DNA of 64,000 nt from Paragonimus westermani (Eukaryota; Platyhelminthes; Trematoda; Plagiorchiida; Troglotrematidae). The stretch is taken from positions 183,223 to 247,222 of the forward strand of contig QNGE01000122.1 in assembly GCA_008508345.1 (NCBI GenBank). The letters run 5' to 3'. Under the pieces are notes generated by a model. That model worked only from the letters and a program-made list of their open reading frames with translations, had not been told where the DNA came from and did not search any database. Numbering within the stretch: position 1 is the first letter of the stretch; each line of letters begins with the position of its first letter. The translations under genes and the position numbers were made by a program. Below are positions 24,401 through 35,309 of the stretch, piece after piece.

Positions 24401-25888
24401 TTATATACAGCAGAACTGTGAATGTAACCGTGAAAATAACTCCTTGTTCTCCATACATCTGAGACTTAGTTGACGTTCCATGCAGTGCACAGATAGAATA
24501 TGTTAATTAAACCTGTTTGGTTTTTTCAGGACAAACCGAAACTCACAAACCGTTCGAAATTATCCTTTCTGATACTGTAAACCCAGTTTTGTTCACTGCT
24601 GAGATAAAAAAAACGTGAGCACGTGTTGTCTAACCACTTTTAATCTAACAACCGGATGAAGAAATATAGCCTACCAATTTAAACCCATCAAATTTAATAG
24701 GGTTAGACGGGAATTCGACGGGCGGAAGGCATAGAGATTAATCATTCCAACTCATTGTTTATTAAAATGCAGCCTAAACAACAATTTAACTGTTTGTAGA
24801 CGTGCTCACAAGAGAAACGAATAAAAATGGACCATTCAACCGAACTACGTCTGTCTGAGAATTGTTAAAATATACACGTGAATGACGAACAATGAAATTT
24901 CGATGGTGTTATTGAAGAGTTCATTGAAGCAAGCAGACTTAATGTTATAGATAACTACATACGGCCATTTCACTGCAATCAACCCGTCGACCACCCGTAT
25001 TCGTTGCGTGTTCCGCATGGCAAATCAGCCCTGGTATGTGCATCGCACTGTAATAAAATCCACGAAGCAAGCGGGCCAAGAATATATTAAGAAATGTCAG
25101 GTTGCGGTTGATCTTCGGCCTGTTTGTGTGAAGATATCGGTAGCTTCAACTCAGATTCGATATCTTAACTGCAGGCAGTAACTCCCAACCAACACGTACA
25201 ATGAACTCGAAAGTCGAGGCAAAATTTTCATTATCAAATCAAGCGTATAGTTTTATGCCATTCCAATGTGGTTCAGCTAAATATGCGCCTATTTAACTAA
25301 CACTGGACTGTTTTATATGGCCAACATTTTCGTTGCTATTGCAAGGTTTTTTAGACAGTTCATCCATTATTTCGTTGAGTTCTTCGCATAGCATCAAAAA
25401 TTGAGCAGATGACGAGCTTGTAGGAACGGCAAACTTGTCCTCATTAGAACACTACGAGAACCACTTAGAAGACAACTTAATTCTCACGGTGGCTCGTGAA
25501 AAAATGATAAATAGCCAAAGATTTTCACGCACTAATTACGCTTTTACTGTTCGCTTCATGAAACATATAAAAGCTGTGATCGTGCTCTAACCAAATGTGT
25601 TTTTCTGAAACAGGTTTTTATTCTACTTCTGATCAAGACCCAGAGTAAACATCAAGCCAGCGTCTACAAAAATTGTTACAGAATAACGTTTACGGTGGGT
25701 TTTAAGCATCAATTTGCAAGCAGGTTTCATGATTAGCCATAGAGTAAATACGGTAAACCACATTGTCCCTGAGGCCTTTTCGTGATAAAGGTATTTGCAC
25801 GTATAGCGCCGCACATCTCAAGTTGACAGCTACTATTGCAATCCGATACATTGCCGAAAGGAGTCTCTGCAGGTTATTTGGTGATTCT
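15427..25888. other. Long stretch without recognisable genes
   Basis: More than 10 kb in which I see no transposon motif, RNA gene or supported exon. The longest frames are 103 codons (16111-16422, minus) and 98 codons (18798-19094, minus); neither resembles a known family. A GTTCGATTC box on the minus strand near 15835 resembles a tRNA B box, but the sequence around it does not fold as a tRNA. The stretch is compatible with a large intron or intergenic DNA. Confidence 0.55.
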
Positions 25889-26206
25889 AATTAAAAGGCG
25901 TTTAGGCGAATAGTCCGTTTTAGATTATTCATCATCAGGTCACGTGTATAACATTCCATGTAATCATAGCCGTTAAGTGGCGGAAGTCCAGAGCAACTGT
26001 CCACGTAATTGCGTCAAACGGTTGTAAATTAGAAGACAGTAACTTGACCAAACTGACCTTGGGAGTGTGAAGTGGATAACGGGGGACCATGGTGGACGTA
26101 GGACATGAAGAAAATTTGTCTGAGTGCATAATTGTGGATTAAACAATCAAATTCTGTTGGAGTCCGCGGTGGCCAGACTCGGAAAGTTAAGCCCTCCGGA
26201 CTGACA
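25889..26206 (-). repeat. Left arm of the inverted repeat
   Basis: Reverse complement of 26658-26975. The outer part differs at only a few places, for example 25907 and 25915; differences cluster in the innermost 40 bases. Confidence 0.88.
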
Positions 26207-26481
26207 ATGTAAAATTGACTGATAAACAGTTCGAGCCGACAGAATCAAAAAATATACTGTCATCTGCAGAAAAGAACTCGATTTACACGACGCCACGCTA
26301 TAATGGCTGAGTTACGGCTGAACTAGTGATTCGTAGAACGAACAAAGCAATTGACTGAGAGTACATCACACTTGCGAACCTGGTCCAGATTCAACTAGGC
26401 AGTCCACGTACAACTTAAAAATATATAACTTAAATATATGACCCCTTTTCTGTTTACACTTTCATGCACCCCAGTGGAACA

Positions 26482-26523
26482 GGATACTTTTGTCGCGAAA
26501 GCGGACACGTTTCCTAGGGGATA
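26482..26523 (+). pseudogene. Possible CCHC zinc-knuckle relic in the foldback loop
   Basis: In the loop the frame starting at 26482 reads GYFCRESGHVS, then a stop, then GY. This has the C-x2-C-x4-H-x4-C spacing of a retroelement Gag zinc knuckle. The second cysteine and the histidine are kept, while the first and last cysteines appear as glycine and tyrosine, each one base from a cysteine codon. It suggests that the loop derives from a retroelement gag. The motif is short, so chance remains possible. Confidence 0.3.
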
Positions 26524-26657
26524 CTTGAACATTACGCCACCTGGCTGTCTAAGGGCGATGTAAAGTCCATTTTGCGTACAATTCTGACAAACCTGGTCAA
26601 CTCAGAGCACCAAGTCTCACCAGGAGTGACCTACGAGCCATTTACTGCTTCTCCTGT

Positions 26658-26975
26658 AGTCAATCCAGAGGAGTTAACTTTCCTAGTCTGACCACCGCGG
26701 ACTCCAACAGAATTTGATTGTTTAATCCACAATTATGCACTCAGACAAATTTTCTTCATGTCCTACGTCCACCATGGTCCCCCGTTATCCACTTCACACT
26801 CCCAAGGTCAGTTTGGTCAAGTTACTGTCTTCTAATTTACAACCGTTTGACGCAATTACGTGGACAGTTGCTCTGGACTTCCGCCACTTAACGGCTATGA
26901 TTACATGGAATGTTATACACGTGACCTGATGATGAATAATCTAAAACAGACTATTCGTCTAAACGCCTTTTAATT
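26658..26975 (+). repeat. Right arm of the inverted repeat
   Basis: Reverse complement of 25889-26206. It contains the plus-strand copy of the 64-residue open frame (26735-26929), which has no recognisable domain. Confidence 0.88.
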
Positions 26976-28254
26976 CTGAAGACTGCATGCAAAACATTAT
27001 TTTAAGAAAATCTTCAATCGGCTTGGAAAATATTAGATGAATTCGATCACTCCGAGGTTACTTGTTTATCGGTGAAAAAGGATCCAGTTTTCACGAATGT
27101 GTGTACAACTTGAATTTTACGCAAAACTGCTGTATTGTAAAACGAGTTCCATTCATTCATTCCTGCTCTTCATGTCTCACTCGTCATTTTCAAACGGCAA
27201 AGGGCGTTGTAATTGTCAGCACTGTTTACCAACGGGAAAAATATGTACCTGTTGTCTTCTATAATTTCCCCCAGAATCAGGATATATCGTGACAACATTT
27301 ACTGTGGTGCCACTTTTAGATTTGCCGGTTTTCATTTCAAACTTAGATGAGACGTCTAATTTAGCTCATTGTTTGGTAGTGTATGGAAAGAACGTTTAAA
27401 CGATTTTCTCTTAAAGATCCTACAAAAATATTAAAGCTATGAACTGAGCATTCGATAAACGAGATTCGAATGGAATTCTTCTAAGTGAGCATGACTGTAC
27501 GGGTGCAAAAACCTAAATGAATTCATAAACTGTACTGAAATTATTTCATTAAATAGTAGCCGCTTTAAATGATTAAATCTACCTTCGCCTTTTTATAGCC
27601 TGTGACATTAATAGTCAAAGCAGTATACGGAAACCTCAGAAGTGACCAATTCCTACCGATGAAATGAAAAACGAGACTTGAGCACGGAATTTTCATTTAT
27701 TCAACCATTTTTTGCAGTCCAATAGTGTTGGCTGACATCAACGTAGGTTGAGATCAGAAACGAACCGAGAACACGTACTTGTATAACCTACGACAAACTT
27801 TTATCGTTCATTTTCTCAGGACCTCCTATGAACTCGCTGACAACAAGATAACCTCAATTATAAATTTAACAGAACATTGCAATATTTACATGAGCGAAAT
27901 TTGATATTAGTCTTAAGATGTTAGTGGGAACCTGACATGTGCATAGAATAATTTATCACACATCAGTAAATGTAAGAAGACTAAACCTTCTTAGAATTGT
28001 GATCAAAAATTCTGTACCCCAAGAAATTCTTAAGAATTGAAGTATTCACAGGTCCACATGTTTATAGATTTTGACAGATAAGAATGAACTCATCGATTAT
28101 ACGTAACCGTCTCTTTTTCCGGGAAACTGTGTACCGGAGAGTCTATAGGCACAGAGAAAAAGTGAATAGAAGAGAATAAAAGAAAACCTCATTAAAGCTG
28201 TGGACGTGTAGAAATATCACTAACGAACATTGCAGTACATCAGAACGGCATTCC
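26976..28254. other. No recognisable gene
   Basis: AT-rich sequence with one 76-codon frame (27062-27292, plus) that I do not recognise. The last 100 bases may be the 3' untranslated end of the minus-strand LINE that follows. Confidence 0.5.
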
Positions 28255-28255
28255 G

Positions 28256-29720
28256 TCAAGTTGGGATTGGGTTAGACTGGCAGTTAGAAAACCTGTATTG
28301 CAGATAGTCTCTCGCGCATGTGCCAGTGAAACAGTAATTTGGAGCTCTCAACCTGTTCAGCCTTGGACACAAATTTGAACAATGCATCTTAGTGCGAACA
28401 GACTTTAACTGTGTGGCAATTCTCTCTGCAAAATAACTTGTTGATTTCATAAGTAATTTCCCAGAATGATCCCTTCAACGGCGATTCTTGTTTAATGAGA
28501 GGTGATGGGTCAGTTGTTGGTCTGAAGTGTCCAGTGCATCAATAAAATCAGGTCTCCTCTGAGGTGTCCGTAATTCGTTGAGAAGTAACCTAATCCCGCT
28601 AGTCTCCCCAAGTAAGAGATTTTCCCAAGCGTCTTATTTCTTTGAATGACCTCTGTCTCAACGGCGCAATTGAAGCGAATTTTTTAAGATAATGACGGTA
28701 GGCATAAAAATGTGTTGTCACATGTAGATAGATTATGGGAGCGAAGGTGGGATGAAACCTCTCAGGACTGAAGGTGACAAATTCTCCGTGAGGTTCAAGG
28801 TTGATTTTGCCTTTTTAGACATGGTTACACATGTTGTAGACTGTACTACAGTGTCCGACACCAGGGCTTGCTCACATGCTCACATAAATGGCTTTGTGTC
28901 GTCAAGTTAGTAGCTGATGCAATTTTCATGACGTGTGACTTCATGTGTGATGACATTGAACGTCAAAATATTTCATGAGGAAAACCGTTTTGGACGGTTC
29001 AAGTCTTTCTTTAGAGGGTATCAAATCTTCCGGGTACTCTGAAACTAGTCCAGCTTCGTTTCCTTAACAGAGAACGTTATTAGTGAATTGACTATACCGA
29101 GTGGTTCAGGAACGAAACGAACAAACAACAGTGGTCCTAAGATGAATGCCTGCTGAACGCCGCTATTGGAAGCGAACCACTCTGGTAATTTTCTGTTTGA
29201 CTTGATGTTCAACCTAAGTTTAGCACCATAATCTTCAAGTTATTACAGTAAGCGTCCGTTGTGGTCACAAGTGTGGAGCAACGTAACAAGACTGGGTGTT
29301 TAGTTCTGTCACAGACTCTGGAATAGTCAAGACAAATCACACCTGTGGCTATTCGCGCGTCGACAGCCTTCATTCAAAGGCCATGGGCAATCACCTGATT
29401 TGTGATGTATGTGTATTCCTTACGCGAGGTATACTGTTGCATGAACGAGAGTAAACTTTCCACTACTCTGGAGAATAGAGCAAGCGACGTTATTAGCTGG
29501 TGGTTGGCTGCGACATTTCTGCATCAACCTTTCTGAACCTTTGGAAACGTGTCGGCGACGAAAGGAAAAACACCCGTGACAAAAGTGTTTACCTATTTCT
29601 CCAAACTAAGTTGGTGAGCAAACACCACACAACTAAATTCTAGGTCACGTCTCTGCAATGCTAAAGTTGTGGTCTGCGAATACGTGAATTTGAAGATACC
29701 ACTTATTACACCTCTAGGTC
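28256..29720 (-). pseudogene. LINE relic: reverse transcriptase and C-terminal tail (CR1/Jockey-like)
   Basis: Read on the minus strand, successive blocks of a non-LTR reverse transcriptase appear in changing frames. Near 29590-29480 there is an early block ending in SRVVESLLSFMQQY. Near 29340-29300 GVICLDYSRVCD corresponds to motif A (usual form L-D-F-S-K-A-F-D). Near 29170-29112 SGVQQAFILGPLLF corresponds to motif B (usual form S-G-V-P-Q-G-S-V-L-G-P-L-L-F). Near 28985-28930 ILTFNV and SY.L belong to the region after the catalytic site. Near 28580-28560 RGDLI and near 28450-28385 FAERIATQLKSVRT, with CRENCHTVKVCSH in another frame, are the distinctive tail of CR1/Jockey-group ORF2. The F-A-D-D catalytic motif is not preserved. 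No endonuclease domain is visible upstream, so the copy is 5'-truncated, as is usual for LINEs. Confidence 0.78.
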
Positions 29721-30629
29721 TGCTCTGAAAGGCTGACATTGTGAAATAAATGGATTGTTATCCAGCGTTCTATTAGACAGTTAATGAGTCGGGTTTATTT
29801 CTACGGTTTGTTATGCTTCCGTAAATAAAGGCTGTGCCAGCTAAGGATGTTATCAGACCCTAACTGTGCTAACACTTTTTAATGGCCTGAGAAACCGAAA
29901 CGTATACCCCAGTTCACAACTTTCGGCAAAGCCGTGACACCTGGGAACACGATAATCGACTCTCTCACCCAATACACAAAGTAAATATCTGGCCCACAAA
30001 ACAGTACAATCAGCAAACTTGGCGTTCTGCTGTTGAAGCATTCAGGTTTCACTAGTCGAATTGTTGGCGTAGTCCAAAGTCACCAGCGGTCGACATGCGC
30101 GGATGTCCTGTGTCTCGAATCAATACTGGAGCCAGGCCAGCTGGACAGACTTAGGTAAGCAAGCTCGGACGTGTGAAAGTGGCTACTGCAATCACCCTCA
30201 GAAAAAAACACGCTTGTAGTTAGGCGACTGATGGCCTAACGCGAGAAGTACGACTGTTTCGTCAAAAAATGAAGTAAATGGTTACACGTTTTTAACATAT
30301 CGGAGGTCGAATTTACGATTATCGCAAAGTTATCCGTGCAAGGCACACCAGTCTAAGTAGAAATGAGCTGGCCTATCGAACAGAGTTATCACCTTATGGA
30401 TTACGGCAAAAACCCAGTGACAGTGCAAATACAATGAAAGACGCGCTGCACTAACCAACGGTGTGTGCGAAACTTCACTGAAGGTCCAAAATCCTCTGAA
30501 GACACGTACAGTGACTGCTTGCATGGTCATTGAAACTACTGAAGGATTTTATATAACTATATCAAAAGATTTATTTGAAAAGTTTATTCTCAAATTAAAA
30601 TAATGGTGAAAAGTTGACGGTAAATTTTG
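29721..30629. other. No recognisable gene; perhaps decayed LINE sequence on the minus strand
   Basis: Upstream of the minus-strand LINE block only short frames are present (29853-30041 and 30330-30530, both minus). They could be heavily decayed continuation of the LINE ORF, but I find no endonuclease motif to show it. Confidence 0.4.
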
Positions 30630-30690
30630 GTCCAGAAAGGTAATCGATTACAACACTCCTGAGGAAGGCCACCCGAGATGGTTGAAACGT
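30630..30690 (+). ncRNA. Hammerhead-ribozyme-like core (candidate, imperfect)
   Basis: CTGAGGA at 30659-30665 fits the hammerhead core C-U-G-A-N-G-A. It is followed by a hairpin (GGCCA 30667-30671 with TGGTT 30679-30683, 7-base loop, two G-U pairs) and by GAAAC at 30684-30688. A possible cleavage triplet GTC is at 30630-30632. Hammerhead ribozymes are known in Penelope-like elements, where they have a very short stem III. Weak points: there is one extra A between the core and stem II, the sequence between GTC and CTGA does not form a good stem I although it holds the palindrome GTAATCGATTAC (30640-30651), and stem III would be one or two pairs. It may be a decayed ribozyme or a chance likeness. 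Confidence 0.25.
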
Positions 30691-32660
30691 AGACTATTAC
30701 AACTTGCTCGTAACGTTCTGTTATTCCCAATTTGTTTATCAATAACATGTTAAACACCACGCCCAAACTATTTAACTTCATTCGTAGTATAAAACAAGGA
30801 ATTGTAAACTGGCAATCAGTAACAGCAGTGAATGAGTTCATACTGACTTGGTTTTTTGATGGAAATCGTCCAATTGATATTACGGTAGCGACTCCGATTA
30901 GTCCGCTAAACTACGATAACAAAAACTGTTTAAGATCACGTCTTTACTGTAGACGGTTGCTGTGGACAGCCAGAATGCAGGGAAGTGGTGTTCACATGTT
31001 CTTGTAAGTTGTGATTTGCTTTGGTAAGCGCCCTAGAGTTAAACGACCGCCTACGGTTCAAACTAAGTTCCCATTCTAGGGATTAAGTCACTAGGACGTT
31101 ACGGTTGGTACCCCAAAAGTCACGCTGAAGGCGGCACAATGTCGTGTGCTGTATTGCAGATTATCATATTATACAAACATGCCAAAAAGATTCACTTTGT
31201 TTTAGGGCAGTGTCCGATAAATACATTCCATGTTGAAATGGTTTGGGTTGTACTCCGAGGATTGCATGTAGTAGATTGATGAAGATGTTTCTCCGAAACT
31301 ATACGCCACTGAGAAATCTTTGAAGGACGCTAGTTCCGCAGGCACACAAGCACTCCTGGGTCGAGGTCTGTCACTAGCCACAAATGACGTAACGGTGAAC
31401 TTAATATGTTCCAGTTGTCCGTCTCAACTCTGACAAAATCCTTCCAAGGGATTTATAAGAAAAAGGGAAAGACCTTTTCCTATTAAATGTTTTATGTAGA
31501 TGAAAGGCCACATTTTTGCCGCTGTTACTATTCTCCTTCCCGTAATAACTTTCTACAAACGTGAGCAATACTCTCCAATTTGCAGTATATCTACCCATAC
31601 TGGGTAGTAATAATTTGACATAGAAATTGAGTGTGCCGGGCCTACAAGAAACAAAACTATAAGCCTCTATGACTGTAAGTCATAGAAGGCTAGATATTCT
31701 CGTAAAACTTTTCGGACACAGAGATCATGGGTGGTTACCAACTTTACTGAAAACATTATCATTACCAACAAATTGGTTAGAACATTTGAATAAAACACGG
31801 CAACGTTTATTTGGTATGTAGCAAGTAAACTCATTTCTTGACTTGTAAGAAAATTCCGGTAAATAAATGAAAACTGGGGCATTGACTGGTAGTGGTAGTA
31901 ACCACAAGAAACTCTTGAAAAGAACCTGTTAGCAAAACTTATGTCACAGTAGTTTCCGGACAGAAATTCGAAAGACGTTCTAGACACAATTAACTACCGC
32001 TGTCGAGTTTACTTTCTCAAGTCCATATGACGAATCTTCGTCGCTCCTGAGTTGCATCGGACACAAGTATTACACTCGAACGAACCTTGCCAATAAAATA
32101 TTCAAAAACGTTTTGCTGAAACTAAAGTTTATATGCAGCCTATATCCTCGTGTGCACTAGGAATAGTTTATCAACCATTCAGTTAGCGTGGTAAAAGCGT
32201 TTCCTGTGCTTTGGTTCTTGTTCGCCAAGACCGTTACGAGTGAACGTGTGATGCGTTAACGCATGCGATCGTACAAACTAAAGACGGAAAAATTATCTAA
32301 ATAAAATTGTCATAGCTCAGAGTATTTTAATTGGGCGGAGCACAATGGAATGTATGGCCGCAGGGAATTCAAAGCGAGCGTTCGGTTTCACGTATTACGG
32401 TATTCCAGACGCCCTAATAGAACAAATGTGGATATGGTTTTCACCCTTTATCAACAGACTTTTCATTACAAATGACATGTATCCCTAATCAGTCTTTTCA
32501 CTAGAACAGCGCATGATATTTCGTGTGTAGCTGACAAACTGATCAAGAATATAGTAACGTTTAAAATATTTCGTCAACCAACCTACCTCAGCAAACCATA
32601 GCAACAGTTAGAATGCTGAGATACTATAACAGTGCGTCCGCAATTCTTACTATAAAAGTT
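30691..32660. other. No recognisable gene
   Basis: Frames at 30732-31007 (plus, 91 codons) and 31667-31987 (minus, 106 codons) are open but unrecognised. LFINNMLNTTPKLFN near 30730-30775 faintly recalls the I-N-D block after motif B of a LINE reverse transcriptase. Without a second motif I do not call it. Confidence 0.45.
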
Positions 32661-32822
32661 TGAAGCAATGGTTCCCATCGATAAATTTGAAAAAAAAGCC
32701 AATAGTAGCATGTAAGATGTCTTGCGCAATGACATTTCGTTCACATCTCATCGGTCACTTTTGCGAAATTAGCATACACTTTATATAGTTGGGGGGTGGG
32801 CAAGCAGCTAGGCGAAATCAAA
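32661..32822 (+). repeat. Dispersed short repeat, copy A (longest)
   Basis: The sequence from TGAAGCAATGGTTCCCATCG through to GGCGAAATCAAA contains both parts that recur separately elsewhere. Its first about 95 bases match 59828-59923 on the plus strand. Its last about 130 bases match 60291-60417 on the minus strand. The shared middle (CCAATAGTAGCATGTAAGAT and onward to CATCTCATCGGT) is almost unchanged in all three. It has no coding potential. It may be a SINE, a miniature DNA transposon or the untranslated end of a larger retroelement. Confidence 0.85.
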
Positions 32823-33836
32823 TTCTTACTATATTTTACTTCGCATCTATTCAACCAAAACGCTTGTTACTGAGTTTACAAAGTTGCCGTCTGTTCAAAC
32901 AACAGAAGTTGTGATCCTTTTGAGGACTGGCGGCTTTTCTGGGATCCACAGTGTCACACTCCGATCAAACAGCCATATGGCTAAATCTAAAATGAACCTC
33001 TAGAAATACACAACCAAATACACAGGTGCACTATCTACAATGTTCTATGGAACAGTCCACCACAGCCTTCCTGAGTATTGATTCAGAGATGTAAGGTGTT
33101 GGGCCGTTTTTACTCCGATGTTGCAGATCTTTAAAGGATTTGGAGCAGCACATAGATGTCAAAACGAGAACTAGGCGTTGCAGCATCCGTCCCGGAACAA
33201 ATCCACAGACTGTCCCAGTCTAACGTAGCAGTCGGTCCTCTACAGTAGTTGGTTTTTCAGACACTCACTTTCAACCTGTCCTTCTTAGCCAAAGAGTTTA
33301 AACGGCTTACCACAAAATGGTGCGGTTCATACGTCGACATTCAATGTCACTGAGGTCTGCCGTCTGGATATCCCTAGTGTCCACATCCTAATAAAATTCT
33401 CAAACTAACTTGACTGCCTCAAGAGTTACGGGTATTCGAGAGATCACGGATGCAGTTAAAAGTTGTTCTTTTTTTCCGTTTGACAAAAAAACGATAACCC
33501 CAGTGCAACGGAATTTGTTTGTCAACATCTGCAAACAGCTTCACTCCACTGGGTGTTAAACATCAAGAGAAACATGTGTTCTGCCAGAAAGCGGTACGGC
33601 TATCCAAATATATCACCTCATATCCGACTTCGATTAACTCGACGCAATAGACAATCTGCGCAAAGATGAACATGGGAGAATGAAACTTAAGAAATCCAGG
33701 AAAATCCTATAAAAAAAGAGAAATCAGCGAATAACTCAGTAAAGCAGCTGGACAGGAGCACCTATTGGAATGACAGAGTCAGATTTCTGCCAACAATAGG
33801 AAATCCTCAACAACCGGCATGCAAGTATAAATACCG
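32823..33836. other. No firmly recognisable gene; may include the decayed 5' part of the Penelope-like element
   Basis: By position, the N-terminal part of the Penelope-like ORF should lie in about 33.1-33.8 kb, but stops are frequent in all frames and I see no conserved block before 33837. Confidence 0.4.
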
Positions 33837-34790
33837 CTAAGACCGATACTCAACATGTGTAATTCGCCCTATCATGCTGTTGCACAATGGCATGCGGAGA
33901 CGCTGGAGCCGGTTAAGAGATAGGTTACGGAGTACATTCTGAGAAAGACATTTGAGTTCGTCGATTCTCTCCCAAAACTCAATGTGTCCGATCAAAAACT
34001 ACTTTCTTTAGACGTTTTGTCTATATTTACCAATATCTCCTCGTTCCAGACAGTACATTTTAATGTGACTGCATCGAAACTTGTCGGATTAACGTCGGTC
34101 TACCTGTGACTGAGATGAAGGAGTTATTAATGATCTGTACTAGCAAGATTCAATTTCAACTCGATGCTGAGCTCTACCGTGTAGTTATGGGTTTACTGCT
34201 ACACCCATTAATGGCTGATATTTTCACGAGTTGGACGAAATTCTTAGAACTGCCAGTTATTATCGACAATGTGCAGATGATATTTTTGCGTAATGGACAA
34301 AACGGAAGTTTTACAGAAGCTTTTGACCGTTCTTATCAAAGCGCACACGAACGACATACTCACTTTGGAACAAGAAACTGATGACCGCATGTCATTTTTG
34401 GACGTAACACTAGCACGCAGATCAGATGGGTGATTACAGCGAAGTGTATATAGAAAGAAAACCTGGAGCGGGCAATATCTACACTTCCAGACCAATGTAC
34501 CGATTAGTCTGAAACGAGGCCTTGTACGCTGCTTGACAAATAGAGCCCTAAGAATCTGTACGAAAGATACGGTTGAATTGGAGTTTGGCGTGTTACAGGA
34601 TATCCTTTTTAATAATGCCTGTCACCGGAAGTATGCAAGAATGACCAATCAAAGCCCGGATAGCACACAGTTGATAACTTTGCCGTCCAAAGGATACACA
34701 GCAGCCGAGGTGATAATGCGCCAACTAACCGATGCGATCGGCAGTGCCTACTGTGCTGCAGGTTCCGTCGTAACGTTCCAATGAAAATGG
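33837..34790 (+). pseudogene. Penelope-like reverse transcriptase, frameshifted
   Basis: LRPILNMCNSPYHAVAQW (33837-33890) is the conserved block before the catalytic core. LSLDVLSIFTNI near 34002-34037 is motif A, with the catalytic aspartate codon at 34011-34013. The frame then changes: 34106-34381 gives MKELLMICTSKIQFQLDAEL and MGLLLHPLMADIF, from which a few codons of the usual Y-x-Q-x-D-G-V-A-M-G-S-P stretch are missing. The catalytic Y-x-D-D region lies in yet another frame as YRQCADDIF near 34263-34289. After that, 34533-34784 carries TLPSKGYTAAEVIMRQLTDA-like sequence, the linker to the nuclease. The enzyme would copy element RNA at a nicked target; here it is disabled by shifts and stops. 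Confidence 0.82.
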
Positions 34791-34793
34791 ACG

Positions 34794-35309
34794 GTGCCAT
34801 TTAATCTGAAAGATAATGCGCCTAACAGTGTTGCTTCGTCCTTCATCTATCCATTTGACTGTTCCTTCGGTTCACCATACACTGGTCGCGTCACCAGACC
34901 TTTTTTGGAAAGAATTCGTGAACACTGCCCAGCGTGTCTTCGTTCCGGAATAACGGAGGACATTGACGCATCCATTATGGCCCACATGGTTGACTGTTAC
35001 CGACACACAGACACGAATAGCACGTCTCGCATCGTCTACCGTGCCCAGGCCGCCGCGTCAGGAAAGATCAAGTGGCGCACCATGTGTACAGACGAGGCGG
35101 TCACAATGCGATTACGTCCACCAAATTTGTTTTTTTTTCAAAAACAGTTCGTTTACATCTGTGGGATTACCATGACCAGACACCTACAATCAATCCACGC
35201 TACCATATGGTCCTGTACTTCCCAACTCACCCCAATTAACACTGACTTCCGAAAATCTACCTCCCTTGTGGGCATAATCACAACGAATTCGTGTTCATGT
35301 TTTGCCTAA
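34794..35309 (+). pseudogene. Penelope-like GIY-YIG endonuclease and C-terminal tail
   Basis: This is the longest open frame in the window, 171 codons. It starts inside the element, at an ATG that is probably not the original start. IYPFDCSFGSPYTGRVTRPF (about 34848-34907) followed by LERIREHCPACL is the GIY-YIG-type core: Y-x-F-x-C, Y-T-G-R, and R-I-R-E-H. Around 35091-35150 the block EAVTMRLRPPNLFFFQKQFV matches the conserved tail that ends Penelope-like proteins. In these elements the nuclease cuts target DNA to prime reverse transcription. One cysteine of the usual C-x-C pair in front of the core reads as phenylalanine (C-S-F). Confidence 0.82.

Larger units (their letters stand above)
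25889..26975. mobile_element. Foldback element: two ~318-bp inverted arms around a 451-bp loop
   Basis: The left arm 25889-26206 is the reverse complement of the right arm 26658-26975. In the outer 290 or so bases I find only a few mismatches, and both arms encode the same 64-residue open frame (25935-26129 minus, 26735-26929 plus). The inner 40 bases, past CCGCGGTGG, are less alike with about seven differences. The outer ends are AATTAAAAGGCGTTTA and its complement. ATTCT lies against both ends (25884-25888 and 26973-26977), but the right copy overlaps the arm, so a target duplication is uncertain. The 64-residue frame is unrecognised. The structure could be a foldback transposon, a head-to-head pair of one repeat, or a local inverted duplication. 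Confidence 0.85.
33837..35309 (+). mobile_element. Penelope-like element relic with reverse transcriptase and GIY-YIG nuclease
   Basis: The order reverse transcriptase, linker, GIY-YIG nuclease, C-terminal tail on the plus strand is that of Penelope-like retroelements. All the blocks are recognisable but spread over at least three frames with stops between them, so this is a dead copy. The 3' untranslated region may continue to about 35.65 kb. No flanking repeats or target duplications were found. Confidence 0.85.

Noticed and set aside
30691..30760. Likeness between 30.69-30.75 kb and 52.21-52.27 kb (shared TTGCTCGTAACG)
   Set aside because: Twelve-base matches are expected many times by chance in this window, and the surrounding similarity is weak. 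A shared retroelement origin is possible but unsupported.
31260..31305. TTGATGAAGA followed by CCGAAAC on the plus strand, another hammerhead-like pattern
   Set aside because: The first core base is T instead of C, and stem II would be only three pairs.
32248..32266. Fourteen-base palindrome ATGCGTTAACGCAT, and another palindrome TTCGCTAGCGAA near 52346
   Set aside because: Several palindromes of this length are expected by chance in 64 kb.
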